DNA of 64,000 nucleotides from Halomontanus rarus (GCF_017357405.1 NZ_CP071597.1:1550001-1614000); one strand, 5' to 3'. Numbered from the stretch's first letter, positions 50,778-60,641 are shown. Made by a program: numbers and translations. Notes: a model not told the origin generated them from the letters alone.

Positions 50778-51209
50778 ATGGGAACTCAGGACACGCGGCT
50801 GAGCGTCGGACGCGCAGCCGTGGCCGTCGCGCTCGTCCTTCTCGTCGGTCGACTGGCGTTCGATATCGCCGGGGTCACACCCGTCAGTGGACCCGTGTGG
50901 CCACTCGGCGTGCTTGCCGGGTTCGTTCTCGTCGTCGCGTTCTACGTCGTTTCGGTACGGTCGACCGACGTGGCTGGCGAGGGCGACGGTGAGGCGGCAG
51001 GCACCGGGGTCGACGCCGAGGGGGACGGCGACGGAACCGAAGACACCGCTCCCAACTCCGTCTGGAACGCGATCCCCCCGTGGCAGTACGGCGGCCGACA
51101 CGCCGAATCGGGTGGCCTCACCCGCGACGAACAGGAGCAGGCGCTCGCAGAGATTCGGACGCAGGCTGCAGAACTCGAGCGGGAGAGCGATCCGGGGAAC
51201 CAGCGATAG
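50778..51209 (+). CDS. Two-helix membrane protein, unknown function
   Basis: A 143-residue protein: two hydrophobic helices ([20 protein letters not shown] and [20 protein letters not shown]), a Gly/Asp/Glu-rich linker, and a soluble tail [37 protein letters not shown] with a predicted helix. The [10 protein letters not shown] stretch looks conserved-like, and similar proteins occur next to rnhB in haloarchaea as I recall. The rnhB gene begins 180 bp downstream on the same strand. Function unknown. Confidence 0.65.
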   Translation: MGTQDTRLSVGRAAVAVALVLLVGRLAFDIAGVTPVSGPVWPLGVLAGFVLVVAFYVVSVRSTDVAGEGDGEAAGTGVDAEGDGDGTEDTAPNSVWNAIPPWQYGGRHAESGGLTRDEQEQALAEIRTQAAELERESDPGNQR

Positions 51210-51354
51210 CCGTCGCAGTCACCCGTCTGAGTTGCCGTCTCGAGGTCCGTGTGAGACCGAGTTCGTCGATAACCGTGACACCGACGGAGTCGACCAATCG
51301 CCCTCGCGTTCACCGACGTCCGCCGAACGGTCGATCCGACCGGCCGCAGAGAGG

Positions 51355-51365
51355 AAGGATTTTGC
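51355..51365 (+). promoter_or_regulatory. TATA-like box for rnhB
   Basis: The box ggattttgc lies about 28 nt before the ATG at 51389. This suggests rnhB has its own leaderless transcript. Confidence 0.4.
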
Positions 51366-51388
51366 CGTCGGTCACCGCACTCGAGGAC

Positions 51389-52123
51389 ATGACCACGTTC
51401 GGCGTCGACGAGGCGGGCAAGGGGCCGGTGTTCGGTTCGATGTTCGCCGCGGCGGTGTGCGTCGAGGACCCCGAGATCCTGCCCGAGGGAATCGCCGACT
51501 CCAAGCGGTTGTCGCCGGCCCGGCGCGAATCCCTCGCCGCGACGCTCCGCGAGGACGACCGGGTTCGGATCGGCGTCAGCGAGATACCGCCCGCGAGAAT
51601 CGACGATCCCGAGACGAACATGAACGGCCTCGCGGTCGCGGCCCACGCCGAGGCGATCGACGCCGCCGTGACGCTCTCGAGCGCGCAGGGGACCGAGCCC
51701 GGATTCGAACCCGAAGACGGGTCAGAATCAGCGTCGAAGCCAAAGACCGAAACCGAAACTGAAACCGAAATCGACGGACTCTGTGACGCCTGCGACACCG
51801 ACGCGGACCGGTTCGCCCGACGGGTCGCCGATGCCTGCGAGAGTCGCGTTGCCGTCGACGCCCGCCACGGTGCCGACGACGACTCGCAGCTCGTCGGCGC
51901 CGCGAGTATCGTCGCCAAAGTCGAACGCGACGCACACGTCGCCGCCATCGCGGCGGAACACGGCGACGTCGGCAGCGGCTACCCGAGCGATCCCACGACT
52001 CGCGAGTTCCTCGAAGAGTACGTCGCGGCGAACGGTGACCTCCCGCCGTTCGCCCGCGAATCGTGGTCGACCTGCGCCGACGTCCTCGCGAGTGCGAGCC
52101 AGACGGGGCTCGGCGACTTCTGA
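51389..52123 (+). CDS. rnhB: Ribonuclease HII
   Basis: A 244-residue type 2 RNase H that cleaves RNA in RNA-DNA hybrids and at single ribonucleotides. The active-site residues are in [13 protein letters not shown] (Asp7, Glu8), IADSKRLSP, and [24 protein letters not shown] follows. Between [15 protein letters not shown] and [12 protein letters not shown] lies a low-complexity insert (about residues 97-125, [20 protein letters not shown]) longer than usual in the family, encoded by gaaacc-type hexamers. The catalytic core is otherwise intact. Confidence 0.93.
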   Translation: MTTFGVDEAGKGPVFGSMFAAAVCVEDPEILPEGIADSKRLSPARRESLAATLREDDRVRIGVSEIPPARIDDPETNMNGLAVAAHAEAIDAAVTLSSAQGTEPGFEPEDGSESASKPKTETETETEIDGLCDACDTDADRFARRVADACESRVAVDARHGADDDSQLVGAASIVAKVERDAHVAAIAAEHGDVGSGYPSDPTTREFLEEYVAANGDLPPFARESWSTCADVLASASQTGLGDF

Positions 52124-52395
52124 ACCTCGAGTCTCGGAGTTCTGAGTGCTGAGTCCCGAGTGCCGAACGAGGGGAACGGGAAGACGAGCGGATCGGCCCG
52201 AATTCGGTCGGGGCGAGGACTGATCGGCGAACCGACTCGAGAGGGCGGGAACGCGACGCGAGAGCGCCGAAAGACGACTGACGGATCACGCAAGCCCAGT
52301 CCATTTACGGGTTGTTACGGTTACAGTAGATCGTATTGCAGTCGACGAGAAAGTGCCCGACACGACACTACTCAGTTCTCGAGAATCCCCAGATC

Positions 52396-53274
52396 ATGGC
52401 GTCGCAATCCACTCAGAGCCCCGGTACGAAGTCGGCGAGGAGGTCGATCTACCAGACGGTCAGCGAAGTCGTCCTCACCGGCGTCGCAATCATCGTCCCG
52501 ATCGTCGTGACGATCTACGTGTTGACGGTCGCGTTGTCGTTTCTCAACAGTGCGCTCCAACCGCTCGTCGAACTCCTCCACGTGACCGGCGTGTTCGCAC
52601 TGCTGCAGGACCTGGGACTCGTCACCGCCCTCGTCGAGGCCGGCGTCTACGACAGCGTCATCGGCTTTTTGACCGAGATAATCGCACTCGTCGCGCTACT
52701 GGCAATCGTAGTGCTGGTCGGGACGGTCGCCTACCACCCGATCGGCCAGCGGTTCGTCGACTACTTCGACGTCTTCATCGCGTCGATCCCCGGCGTCGGG
52801 ACGGTCTACAAGAGCTTCCGCCGGATGGGAGACATCATGATCGACGATGACGTCGACAACTTCCAAGAGGTCAAACTCGTCGAGTTACACGGCGAGGGAA
52901 GCTACGTCATCGGCTTCGAGGTCGGCGATTCGCCGCCCGTCATTAGCGACGCCCTCGAGGGGGAGGTCGTGACGATGTTCATCCCGTTCGCGCCGAATCC
53001 AGTCACCGGTGGTTTCCTGACCTACGCGTGCGAGGATCAACTCATCGACGTCGACATGACCGTCGACGAGGGGGTCCGGAACGTGATCACGAGCGGCGTC
53101 GCCGGTCACGAATCAGACCAGGCTGCAGTCGATCTCTCCGTCGATGACGTGCAGGATCTCCTCGACGGCAACACGTATCGACCGACGGCGATCTTCGACG
53201 GGGACGGGTCGGCCACGGTCGAGACGGCCGACTCGAGTTCGGACTCAGCAAACGAGACCGACCGCGGCACCTGA
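52396..53274 (+). CDS. DUF502 family membrane protein
   Basis: A 292-residue protein with two N-terminal membrane segments (VVLTGVAIIVPIVVTIYVLTVAL and IGFLTEIIALVALLAIVVLVGTVAY). The DUF502 signature follows: SIPGVGTVYKSFRRMGDIM, FQEVKLVELHGEGSYVIGFEVGD, and VTMFIPFAPNPVTGGFLTYACEDQLIDVDMTVDEGVRNVITSGV. The tail is Ser/Asp-rich. DUF502 proteins are widespread in plants, bacteria and haloarchaea, with only putative trafficking or membrane roles. ATG at 52396 (MASQSTQSPGTK) is chosen over an upstream start. Confidence 0.87.
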   Translation: MASQSTQSPGTKSARRSIYQTVSEVVLTGVAIIVPIVVTIYVLTVALSFLNSALQPLVELLHVTGVFALLQDLGLVTALVEAGVYDSVIGFLTEIIALVALLAIVVLVGTVAYHPIGQRFVDYFDVFIASIPGVGTVYKSFRRMGDIMIDDDVDNFQEVKLVELHGEGSYVIGFEVGDSPPVISDALEGEVVTMFIPFAPNPVTGGFLTYACEDQLIDVDMTVDEGVRNVITSGVAGHESDQAAVDLSVDDVQDLLDGNTYRPTAIFDGDGSATVETADSSSDSANETDRGT

Positions 53275-53387
53275 TCGACCCGGCTCCCCGACCCCCGTCA
53301 CTATCCACTACCGCCCACGGCCGTACGAGGATCCGGCTCACGACGACCATTCAACCATTTTAACCGCTTCCGTTCGAACGATCTGAT

Positions 53388-54392
53388 ATGATCGAGATTG
53401 CGACGCTTCTCGCGCTGGCGTTCGTCGGGACGGGAATCGTCTGGAAAGGGAGTAGCTGGCTCGAGACGTCTGCCGATAAACTCGCGGTCGGCTACGGCGT
53501 TCCGACGGTCGTTCAGGGGGCGATCATCGCCGCGGCGGGCTCGAGTATGCCCGAACTAGTGAGCGTGCTCCTCGCGGCGTCGCTCCACGGCGAGTTCGAA
53601 CTCGGCATCGGCGCCGTCGTCGGCTCCGCGGTATTCAACCTGATGGTGATCCCGGCCATCGCCGTACTGGCGACCAGCGGCATCTCGACGACCCGCGATC
53701 TGGTGTTCAAGGAGGCGCTGTTCTACATGCTCGCAGTCGCAGCGCTCCTGTTGACCTTCTCACTCGCGGTGATCTACAATCCGACCGAAAACGCACTCGA
53801 AGGTTCCGTCACGCGCACGCTCGCACTGTTCCCGATCGGCCTCTACGTCCTGTACCTGTTCACCCAGTACCTCGAGGCCGCCGATTACGAGGTCGACGTC
53901 GAGAACGACATCGATATCGCCCGGTCGTGGTTCTGGTTCCTCGTCGGACTGGCGTTCATCGTCGTCGGCGTCGAGGGGCTCGTCCGGGCCGCGATCGGGT
54001 TCGGCGACGTCTTCGGCACCCCCGCGTTCCTGTGGGGGATGACCGTCGTCGCCGCCGGGTCGAGCATCCCCGACGCCTTCGTCAGCGTGGCGGCGGCCCG
54101 GGCCGGACGGACGACGGTCAGTCTCGCGAACGTCCTCGGGAGCAACGTCTTCGACCTGCTGATCGCCGTGCCAGCGGGCGTCCTCGTCGCCGGCTCGATG
54201 GACATCACGTTCGAGTACGTCGTTCCGATGATGGGCTTTCTCATCCTCGGTACCGTCGTCTTCTTCACCGTTATGCGGACCGACATGCTGCTCTCGAAAC
54301 GCGAGGCGTGGCTGCTGGTCGGACTCTACGGCGTGTTCGTGGTGTGGCTGCTCGCGGAGAGTGTGGGGGTGACGAACGTCGTGCCGACGTGA
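53388..54392 (+). CDS. Calcium/sodium:proton antiporter (CaCA family)
   Basis: A 334-residue transporter with about ten membrane helices in two inverted repeats. Each repeat carries the CaCA alpha motif: AAAGSSMPELVSVLLAAS with VGSAVFNL, and AAGSSIPDAFVSVAAA with LGSNVFDL. The acidic residues in these motifs coordinate the cation. The second repeat has Asp in IPDAF where the first has Glu. Substrate choice between Ca2+ and Na+ cannot be fixed. A TATA-like ttttaacc is about 28 nt before the ATG. Confidence 0.9.
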   Translation: MIEIATLLALAFVGTGIVWKGSSWLETSADKLAVGYGVPTVVQGAIIAAAGSSMPELVSVLLAASLHGEFELGIGAVVGSAVFNLMVIPAIAVLATSGISTTRDLVFKEALFYMLAVAALLLTFSLAVIYNPTENALEGSVTRTLALFPIGLYVLYLFTQYLEAADYEVDVENDIDIARSWFWFLVGLAFIVVGVEGLVRAAIGFGDVFGTPAFLWGMTVVAAGSSIPDAFVSVAAARAGRTTVSLANVLGSNVFDLLIAVPAGVLVAGSMDITFEYVVPMMGFLILGTVVFFTVMRTDMLLSKREAWLLVGLYGVFVVWLLAESVGVTNVVPT

Positions 54393-54465
54393 GCGGTGTG
54401 GCTCGAATCCGCTTGCACCAGAAAGCGACCCACTGACGCCCGACGGACGAGTAGCGACGGCCCGT

Positions 54466-54570
54466 ATGCCGAGGTGTACGAACTGCGACAGTCCCGTCTC
54501 GCTGGATTTCGCTCGAGCGAACGGAGAGGACGAAGTGGTGGAGTGGTGTCCGCGCTGTCGCGACGAGTGA
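54466..54570 (+). CDS. 34-residue zinc ribbon microprotein
   Basis: A very short frame beginning MPRCTNCDSPVSLDFARANG and ending in a second CPRC pair before the stop at 54568-54570. The two CxxC pairs, about 20 residues between them and the DFAR motif resemble the haloarchaeal DUF7563-type zinc fingers (MPxCxNCGxxVTxDFARV). It is too short for common gene callers. It follows the antiporter gene by 73 bp. Function unknown. Confidence 0.65.
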   Translation: MPRCTNCDSPVSLDFARANGEDEVVEWCPRCRDE

Positions 54571-54802
54571 GTCTGTATGACTCGAGCAGAAACGCCGCTG
54601 ACGGGAGAATTGGGAGCGTGACGACGAGTAGCAACACCCGAGTCCACGCTCGTCGCTCGCCGAACAGAGCGTCTCGAGCGTTCACACCGGTGGTTTCTGG
54701 TATAGACACGAGATTGTATGGGCGCTCGGGGGGCGGCTCTGTGCGTCTGCGACCAGCTCTGAAACCGAAGAATAGACCTCGAAAAAGACCCCTGGAGATC
54801 GG

Positions 54803-56464
54803 CTAGCGATCCGTCAGTAGGTATCGGAGGATGTCACCGTAGGCGGGTCGGGTGATGAGGACGCCGATCAGGACACCCAGGATGGTGATGATCGCGAAGC
54901 CCTGCAGGTCACCGAGGTTCAGGACGGCCAGCGGCGACAGGGCGATGATCGTCGTCCCCGCGGCCGCGCCGATGACCCAGAACGCCTTCCGGAATCGGGA
55001 CTCGAAGACGCGCCTCGAGTTGACGTCCCCCTCGGACATCACCTCGTCGGCGATGATGATGAGGTCGTCCACCCCCGTCCCGACCACGGCGATGAAGCCG
55101 GCCACCTCCGGGAGTCCGAGCGGCATTCTGATCGCCGCGGCGAACCCGAGGAGGATGACGACCTCGGCCAGCGCCGTGATTATCATCGGCGCGGCGACGC
55201 GTCCGTCGGCGTAGCGCAGGTAGACGACGCCGCTGACGGCGATCACCGAAATGATTCCGATGAGCAGCGAGTAGACCTTGAACTGGTCGGCCAGCGCCGG
55301 CTGGATCGTGAACGACTGGTCGTTCTCGAAGTCGAGTGGGGCGGTCAAACTGCCGGCTCGGAGGTTGATCGAGAGCGACTGGGCCTCCTGCTGAGTCTGT
55401 GCGCCCATGGTGAAGCGTGGGTCTTCGTCCCACTGCTCGGCTCGCATACTGTTCGCGAGGTCGATACCCATACTGTGCGAGTCGACGACCTCACCGTTGA
55501 CGACCGTGAGTAGACAGTAGCTCTCGCCCTCTGCGTTGGGGTTTCCGTAGTTACACTGTCCGACGCCCTCCGTCGTGAACCCGAGATCGTTCATCCGCTG
55601 TTGGAACTCCGTGGCGGGACCTCCGTTCTCTTGACCGCCACCGACGACTGTCACCGGGACTTCGTAGCTGTCTCGTTCCGAATTATACTCCGGTGGGCTG
55701 ACCCGACCGAAGTCTCCCTGTTCGAGGACGGTCTCGTTGACCTGAGTGCCGTTCTCGCCGGGATAGTGAGCGACAACTTCGACGATACCACGGTCGGATA
55801 GTTGATCGCGAAGCTGTTGGGGCGTCCAGTCGGGAACTTCTGTGACGATATAGTACTCTCCACCGATATCCGCCTGCGAGACGCGGCCGCCGGAGAGGCC
55901 CGCCTCGTTGATCTTCGACTCGATCGTTCTGATCATCTCGTCGCGTGTCGCCTGCGTCACGCCCGGTCTGACGTCGTCTTCGGTGGCGTCGACCCCGGCG
56001 GCCTGTAAGGCGCCAGCGAACTCCGCCTGCGAGACGTTCTCGGAGAACACCTCCGCGGTGTAGGTTCTCGACTGAGCGTCCTGTCGGAGCAGGACGTTCT
56101 CGCGATCGAGGTCGAGTTCGTCTCGAAGCGTTCGTGTGACCTCCGTTTCGCGGCTGGGATCGATCTCGAGGCCCTCCGCGGTCATCCCGACCACGGGGGC
56201 GCTCACCCGCGTGCCGCCGTCGAGGCTGAGGCCGTAGACGAGGTTGGTCCACCCTTGGTCGGTCTCGACGGTTGCTGCGGTTCCAGTTCCGTTCTCGGTT
56301 CCGTTTTCGACCGTCCCGTTCTGGGCGGCGGCGGTGCCGTCACCCGCGATGCTGTCGTCGGCGAAGATGCCGCCGGGGATGAACAGGGCGACGAGGGCGA
56401 CGCCTACGAAGACGACCAGAAGGATGATTCGCCAGTAGGCTTTGACGAAATCGCGGAGGCCCAT
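54803..56464 (-). CDS. secD: Protein translocase subunit SecD
   Basis: A 553-residue inner-membrane subunit of the Sec translocon accessory complex, which uses the ion gradient to help complete export. An N-terminal helix (WRIILLVVFVGVALVALFIPGG) is followed by the large extracytoplasmic P1-type domain starting GLSLDGGTRV. The C-terminal membrane block with five helices includes PLGLPEVAGFIAVVGTGVDDLIIIADEV and FRKAFWVIGAAAGTTIIALSPLAVL. The secF stop and secD start share one base (TAATG), so the pair is translationally coupled. Confidence 0.95.
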   Translation of the reverse strand: MGLRDFVKAYWRIILLVVFVGVALVALFIPGGIFADDSIAGDGTAAAQNGTVENGTENGTGTAATVETDQGWTNLVYGLSLDGGTRVSAPVVGMTAEGLEIDPSRETEVTRTLRDELDLDRENVLLRQDAQSRTYTAEVFSENVSQAEFAGALQAAGVDATEDDVRPGVTQATRDEMIRTIESKINEAGLSGGRVSQADIGGEYYIVTEVPDWTPQQLRDQLSDRGIVEVVAHYPGENGTQVNETVLEQGDFGRVSPPEYNSERDSYEVPVTVVGGGQENGGPATEFQQRMNDLGFTTEGVGQCNYGNPNAEGESYCLLTVVNGEVVDSHSMGIDLANSMRAEQWDEDPRFTMGAQTQQEAQSLSINLRAGSLTAPLDFENDQSFTIQPALADQFKVYSLLIGIISVIAVSGVVYLRYADGRVAAPMIITALAEVVILLGFAAAIRMPLGLPEVAGFIAVVGTGVDDLIIIADEVMSEGDVNSRRVFESRFRKAFWVIGAAAGTTIIALSPLAVLNLGDLQGFAIITILGVLIGVLITRPAYGDILRYLLTDR

Positions 56465-57354
56465 TAGCGGCTCACCCCGTCGAACTTGTACCAGCGAAGC
56501 AGACTGAGATTGAGCATGTATGTGTTCATCAGGTCGGCCGCGAGGCCGACGAAGAGGATCAGTCCGATGTCGGCGAGCAGGCCGACGCCGAACAGCGTCG
56601 CGGAGATCGCCATCACGAGCATCGCCGCCATCGAGGTGACCGTCATCGTCACGCCGGTCCGCATCGCGCGGTAGGTGCTCTCGTAGAAGTCACCGCTCCG
56701 GCGGAGGATCGAGTTGTTCAACAGGATGTCCGAGTCGACGGAGTACCCGATCAACAACAACAGCGCCGCGACGGTCCCGATCGAGAGCGGAATACCCACG
56801 ATATTCATGAACGCGATCGGAATCACGATGTCGGAAAAGGCGGAGACGACGATCGCGAGCGACGGAACGAACGTCCGAAACAGGATGAACGCGAACACGC
56901 TCATCCCGACGAACGCGATCGCGACCCCGTACAGCGCGGTCTGTTGGGTCTGTGCGCCGAAACTCGCCGAGGTCGACGACCCACTTACCACGACACCGTC
57001 TTCGTCTTCGTCTGCATCCTCGAGCGACTCGAGGTTGTCGTTGGCCTGGTCACGTAACGCTTCGTCGTCGGTCGACGTGAACTGGAGGATGTAGCGGTTG
57101 TCCTCGGTCTGGACGGACTGGATCGATACCTCCTCGTCGAAGGCGTCCGGAATGTCAGCTTCGTCGGTCGCCGTGTCGACGGTCAGTTCGGTGCCACCGG
57201 CGAACTCGATGCCCAACCCGACGGGGGCACCGGTGAACACGTACCACCCGCCGAGAATGGCGAGGGCGACTGCGAGGACCGCGAGCGGAACCGCCGCAAG
57301 TTGGCGGTTGCTGTACCGGGTGTAATCGATCTCCGGTACGTCGAAGTAACCCAT
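56464..57354 (-). CDS. secF: Protein translocase subunit SecF
   Basis: A 296-residue partner of SecD with six membrane helices. The first is LAVVPLAVLAVALAILGGWYVFTG, and GLGIEFAGGTELTVDTA is the SecF signature. The later block has IGTVAALLLLIGYSVDSDILLNNSILR and GVTMTVTSMAAMLVMAISATLF. The promoter on the minus strand is probably gcttacttgg at about 57381-57390, 27 nt before the ATG. It precedes secD, the usual haloarchaeal order. Confidence 0.95.
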   Translation of the reverse strand: MGYFDVPEIDYTRYSNRQLAAVPLAVLAVALAILGGWYVFTGAPVGLGIEFAGGTELTVDTATDEADIPDAFDEEVSIQSVQTEDNRYILQFTSTDDEALRDQANDNLESLEDADEDEDGVVVSGSSTSASFGAQTQQTALYGVAIAFVGMSVFAFILFRTFVPSLAIVVSAFSDIVIPIAFMNIVGIPLSIGTVAALLLLIGYSVDSDILLNNSILRRSGDFYESTYRAMRTGVTMTVTSMAAMLVMAISATLFGVGLLADIGLILFVGLAADLMNTYMLNLSLLRWYKFDGVSR

Positions 57355-57455
57355 ATACCCGGGACTTGGATGCAGGCCAAGTAAGCTTTCTCAATTCCTA
57401 CGGTCGTGAATCGAACGACCGCACGCGCTTTGCCCCTCGAGTCCGTAGTAATTAC

Positions 57456-57827
57456 ATGGCACAGAACACCGATCGAACTCGAGCGGACGAGGGAGAGAAC
57501 ACAGCGGGAGACGGAGAGCGAGCCGAGCGAGTGGTCGTCTCCTACCCCGAGGACCTCTCCGACTGGGGGCGGTTTCAGGTCGAGAAACAGTCGTTCGTGG
57601 CCTTCCTGCTGAAGACTCGAGACCGGGTGAGCGAGGGAGACGTCTGGGAGGAGTTCGTCGACGTCGGCTGCTGTGGCAGTACGCTCGACGTCCCGCTGCG
57701 GGTCGAACGAGTCGAGGGCGGGTCAATACTCGACGAGGAGACCGACCTCACCTACGAGGTTCGCGAGGCCTGTGGCATCGGGGGAAGCTGGCAGGTCCAA
57801 AGCGAAGGCGGACCGAAGCAGGCCTGA
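57456..57827 (+). CDS. Conserved haloarchaeal protein with a GCCGS motif
   Basis: A 123-residue soluble protein. After a charged N-terminus it has VVVSYPEDLSDWGRFQVEKQSFVAFLLKTRDRVSEGDVWEEFVDVGCCGSTLDVPLRVERVEGGS and ends REACGIGGSWQVQSEGGPKQ. The paired cysteines in VGCCGS and EACGIGGSWQV look conserved and could bind metal. I believe it is a widespread haloarchaeal family but cannot name a function. It is divergent from secF. Confidence 0.75.
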   Translation: MAQNTDRTRADEGENTAGDGERAERVVVSYPEDLSDWGRFQVEKQSFVAFLLKTRDRVSEGDVWEEFVDVGCCGSTLDVPLRVERVEGGSILDEETDLTYEVREACGIGGSWQVQSEGGPKQA

Positions 57828-57863
57828 GTGCCGGACCAGCGGGCACTGGCTCGGCTGGCTCGA

Positions 57864-58337
57864 TCAATCCGGCAGATACCGAACGCTCACCACGCCGTCT
57901 TCCGGCGACCGGCGCACTTCGACGCGAACCGCCTCGAGTCTGGCCGCTCGAGCGACCGTTTCGACGTCCTCTATGACGTCGCGCGCGGTGTCCTCCGTGT
58001 CCGCCGTCGGCACCGAGAGCACGTGAATCTCGCCGGTGCCGGCGCGTTCGTTCGTGACGAGGTCGCCCACGTCGGCCTCGGCGGCGAGTTCCTTCGAGTG
58101 GGTCGTCGGCGCGAGGTCGCTGTCGATCACGTCGATCGATCGGCGGTCGGCGACCTCGACGACCTGCCAGGAGACCTCGAGCGGCGGATCCGGTGCGACG
58201 GTGGCCTCGAGGACGTCGTGGACCTCGAGGCCGGGGTTCGACGAGAGTGTCAGGACCTGTGCGGTTTCGACGTCGCGGACGACGGCCGAGTCGTCCTCGG
58301 CGTGGGTGACGACGTAGGTTCCGGTCTGTTCGGTCAT
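57864..58337 (-). CDS. DUF5812 family protein
   Basis: A 157-residue soluble protein with MTEQTGTYVVTHAEDDSAVVRDVETAQVLTLSSNPGLEVHDVLEATVAPDPPLEVSWQVVEV at the N-terminus (a beta-barrel-like, OB/TRAM-like pattern). ATVARAARLEAVRVEVRRS is at the C-terminus. It corresponds to the haloarchaeal DUF5812 family as I remember it. No reaction is known. It is convergent with the gene at 57456. Confidence 0.75.
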   Translation of the reverse strand: MTEQTGTYVVTHAEDDSAVVRDVETAQVLTLSSNPGLEVHDVLEATVAPDPPLEVSWQVVEVADRRSIDVIDSDLAPTTHSKELAAEADVGDLVTNERAGTGEIHVLSVPTADTEDTARDVIEDVETVARAARLEAVRVEVRRSPEDGVVSVRYLPD

Positions 58338-58465
58338 GGGTGGCGGTAGGTAGTGCGGTGGTTTCGAGGTTTCGTCTTCGGTTCTCGATTGTGAGCGTCG
58401 AGCGATCGCGTCGACAGACGCAATCGTGTGCGCGGGCCGTCGTCTGTAATGACTCCCGCGAGCAC

Positions 58466-58987
58466 CTACCGAGAGAGCCGATGCGTCCCGTAGAGCACCA
58501 CCACTGCGACGACGGGCGGGACCAACCCGACGATCGACGGCAGCCCGTACAGCACCTCGAGGACGGGACCGAGCGCGCCGTCGACGCTCGCTTGCTGTTC
58601 GGGCGGCGTCGAGACGACGAGTCCGAGGTAGACGGCGAAGATGAAGAGGAAGCCGGTGCTCGCGAGTCGACGGTCGTAGCCGACGTCGTCGCCGATCGCC
58701 CGTCGGTGACGGCGGGCGACGAACAGGACGGGTGCGAGGATCGGAAGGACGACGAGGAGGCCGACGAGGATGAAAAACGAGCGCAACAGCGAGATCGTTC
58801 CGTCGCCCCCACCGACGGTGTCTCCGATGAGGACGACCAGTGCGAGCGCGAAGATGATCGTCACCAGCCCGGCGAGCACCAGCGCGACGCCGGCGTACAG
58901 TTTGAACAGCAAGGAGTCGCTGCGGCGGAAGGCGAACCGAAAGGCCCCCGGCAACCCGTTGTACGATTTTCCAGCCGCCTCGGTCAT
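58466..58987 (-). CDS. Four-helix membrane protein, unknown function
   Basis: A 173-residue protein with four clear hydrophobic segments: VALVLAGLVTIIFALALVVLIG, FFILVGLLVVLPILAPVLFVA, LASTGFLFIFAVYLGLVVS and LPSIVGLVPPVVAVVVLYG. The start MTEAAGKSYNGLPGAFRFAFRR at 58987 is chosen over longer frames that overlap non-coding-like DNA. No family was recognised. Confidence 0.7.
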   Translation of the reverse strand: MTEAAGKSYNGLPGAFRFAFRRSDSLLFKLYAGVALVLAGLVTIIFALALVVLIGDTVGGGDGTISLLRSFFILVGLLVVLPILAPVLFVARRHRRAIGDDVGYDRRLASTGFLFIFAVYLGLVVSTPPEQQASVDGALGPVLEVLYGLPSIVGLVPPVVAVVVLYGTHRLSR

Positions 58988-59190
58988 TGCCCGACGGTAG
59001 GAAGCGGGTTCGAATAAGCGATGCGATACTGGGGTCGGTCTCGAGATGATCTCGAGGAGGGTTCGAAGTGATCTCGGGAACGCCCCGCGGTGTTCAGGGC
59101 CGTTTCGGGGTTCGCGGTGAGTCGCGGAGAGACCGATCGACTCTGCCGAGAGACCCGAGAGAGAGGGTGTGCGAGGACGGGACGGAACGC

Positions 59191-59197
59191 CTTTACG
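59191..59197 (+). promoter_or_regulatory. TATA-like box for pgi
   Basis: The box ctttacg is about 27 nt before the ATG at 59220, the usual leaderless spacing, and supports that start. Confidence 0.45.
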
Positions 59198-59219
59198 CCC
59201 GGCCGTCGCGCAAACGCGC

Positions 59220-60551
59220 ATGGACGTCGACATCGGGAACGCGCTCGCCACCGTCGCTTCGCCAGGGATCTCGAGAGAGGCGCTCGAGCGACTCGACGAG
59301 GACGTCGCGCGCGCCCACGAGCGGATCGAAGCGGGACGCGACGACGCCGAACACGGCTACGCGGCGCTGAACCTGCCGAGTCGAACTGACTCCGACGAGA
59401 TCTACCGCGCCGTGGACCGACCGGAAATCGCCGACGCCGACGCGCTCGTCACGGTCGGAATCGGCGGCAGTGCGCTCGGAGCCGCGACGATCGCGGACGC
59501 GCTCTCCGGGGCCGAAGCGGACGACGGCACGCGGACCGTCTTCCTCGACAACGTCGACCCCGAGTGGATCACGAGCCGCCTCGAGAGCCTCCCGCTCGAG
59601 AACACCGCGGTCAACGTCGTCTCCCGGTCGGGAACGACGGCGGAGACGCTCGCGAACTTCCTGGTCGTCCGCGAGGCCTTCGAGGACGCGGGCGTCGACT
59701 GGACCGAGCGGACGATCGTCACGACCGGCGAGGCGGGCCCGCTCCGGGAGCTCTCCGATCGCCACGGCCTGCCCGCGCTGGCGGTTCCCGACGGGGTCCC
59801 CGGCCGCTTTTCGGCACTCTCGCCCGTCGGGCTCGTCGCCGCGGCCGTCTGCGGTCACGACCTCGAAGCCCTCCTCACGGGAGCCAGCGCGGAAGCCGAG
59901 ACGCTCGCCGGCTCGCTGTTCGAGTGTCCGGCCTACGCCTACGGCGCGACGACTCACGCCCTCGCCGCCCGCGGCGCGTCGGTGAACGCGATGATGCCCT
60001 ACGCCGAATCGCTCGAGACCTACGCCGAGTGGTTCGCCCAGCTGTGGGCCGAGAGCCTCGGCAAGGACGAACTCGGTCAAACGCCGGTGCGCGCGCTGGG
60101 GGCGACCGACCAGCACTCCCAACTGCAACTCTATCGCGCGGGCCCGCGGAACACGCTCGTCAGCTTCGTCACGCCCCGCGACCGTGACGACCGAGCGATT
60201 CCGACGACCGACGTCGACGACCTCGCCTATCTCGGCGACGCGAGCCTGGGAGAACTCCTGCGAGCGGAGTTCGAAGCGACCGAAGCGAGCCTCGCCGCCG
60301 CCGGTCGGCCGAACGTCAGGATCGAACTCGAGCGTGTCGACGCCTTCGAACTCGGCGGCCTCCTGTACGGCATGGAAGCCGCGTGCGTGCTCGCAGGCGA
60401 ACTCGCGGGCGTGAACGCGTTCGACCAGCCCGCCGTCGAGTGGGCGAAGAAGGCGACTCGAGGGCTCCTCGGCGGCACCGACGCGGCGGGCAACAGACTC
60501 GAGGAGGCCGACGCCGTCGCCGAAAAGACGACGCTGCGCGTCGATCGGTAA
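59220..60551 (+). CDS. pgi: Glucose-6-phosphate isomerase
   Basis: A 443-residue cytosolic enzyme interconverting glucose 6-phosphate and fructose 6-phosphate. It is of the bacterial-type PGI superfamily rather than the cupin type. VGIGGSALGAATIADAL is the phosphosugar SIS site; VVSRSGTTAETLANFLV binds phosphate; GLPALAVPDGVPGRFSALSPVGLVAAAVCG and LGATDQHSQLQLYRAGPRN are the PGI signatures. ELAGVNAFDQPAVEWAKKATRGLL at the end has the catalytic Lys region. In haloarchaea it serves gluconeogenesis and glycan precursor supply. ATG at 59220 fits the TATA-like box spacing. Confidence 0.95.
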   Translation: MDVDIGNALATVASPGISREALERLDEDVARAHERIEAGRDDAEHGYAALNLPSRTDSDEIYRAVDRPEIADADALVTVGIGGSALGAATIADALSGAEADDGTRTVFLDNVDPEWITSRLESLPLENTAVNVVSRSGTTAETLANFLVVREAFEDAGVDWTERTIVTTGEAGPLRELSDRHGLPALAVPDGVPGRFSALSPVGLVAAAVCGHDLEALLTGASAEAETLAGSLFECPAYAYGATTHALAARGASVNAMMPYAESLETYAEWFAQLWAESLGKDELGQTPVRALGATDQHSQLQLYRAGPRNTLVSFVTPRDRDDRAIPTTDVDDLAYLGDASLGELLRAEFEATEASLAAAGRPNVRIELERVDAFELGGLLYGMEAACVLAGELAGVNAFDQPAVEWAKKATRGLLGGTDAAGNRLEEADAVAEKTTLRVDR

Positions 60552-60641
60552 CGGTGCGGGGAACCGACGAGTCCGACTCCGCTCCAAACCCGACCAGGTT
60601 CGATGCGGTGACGCTTTGGGGAGCGAGTCGAAGGGGTAGCT

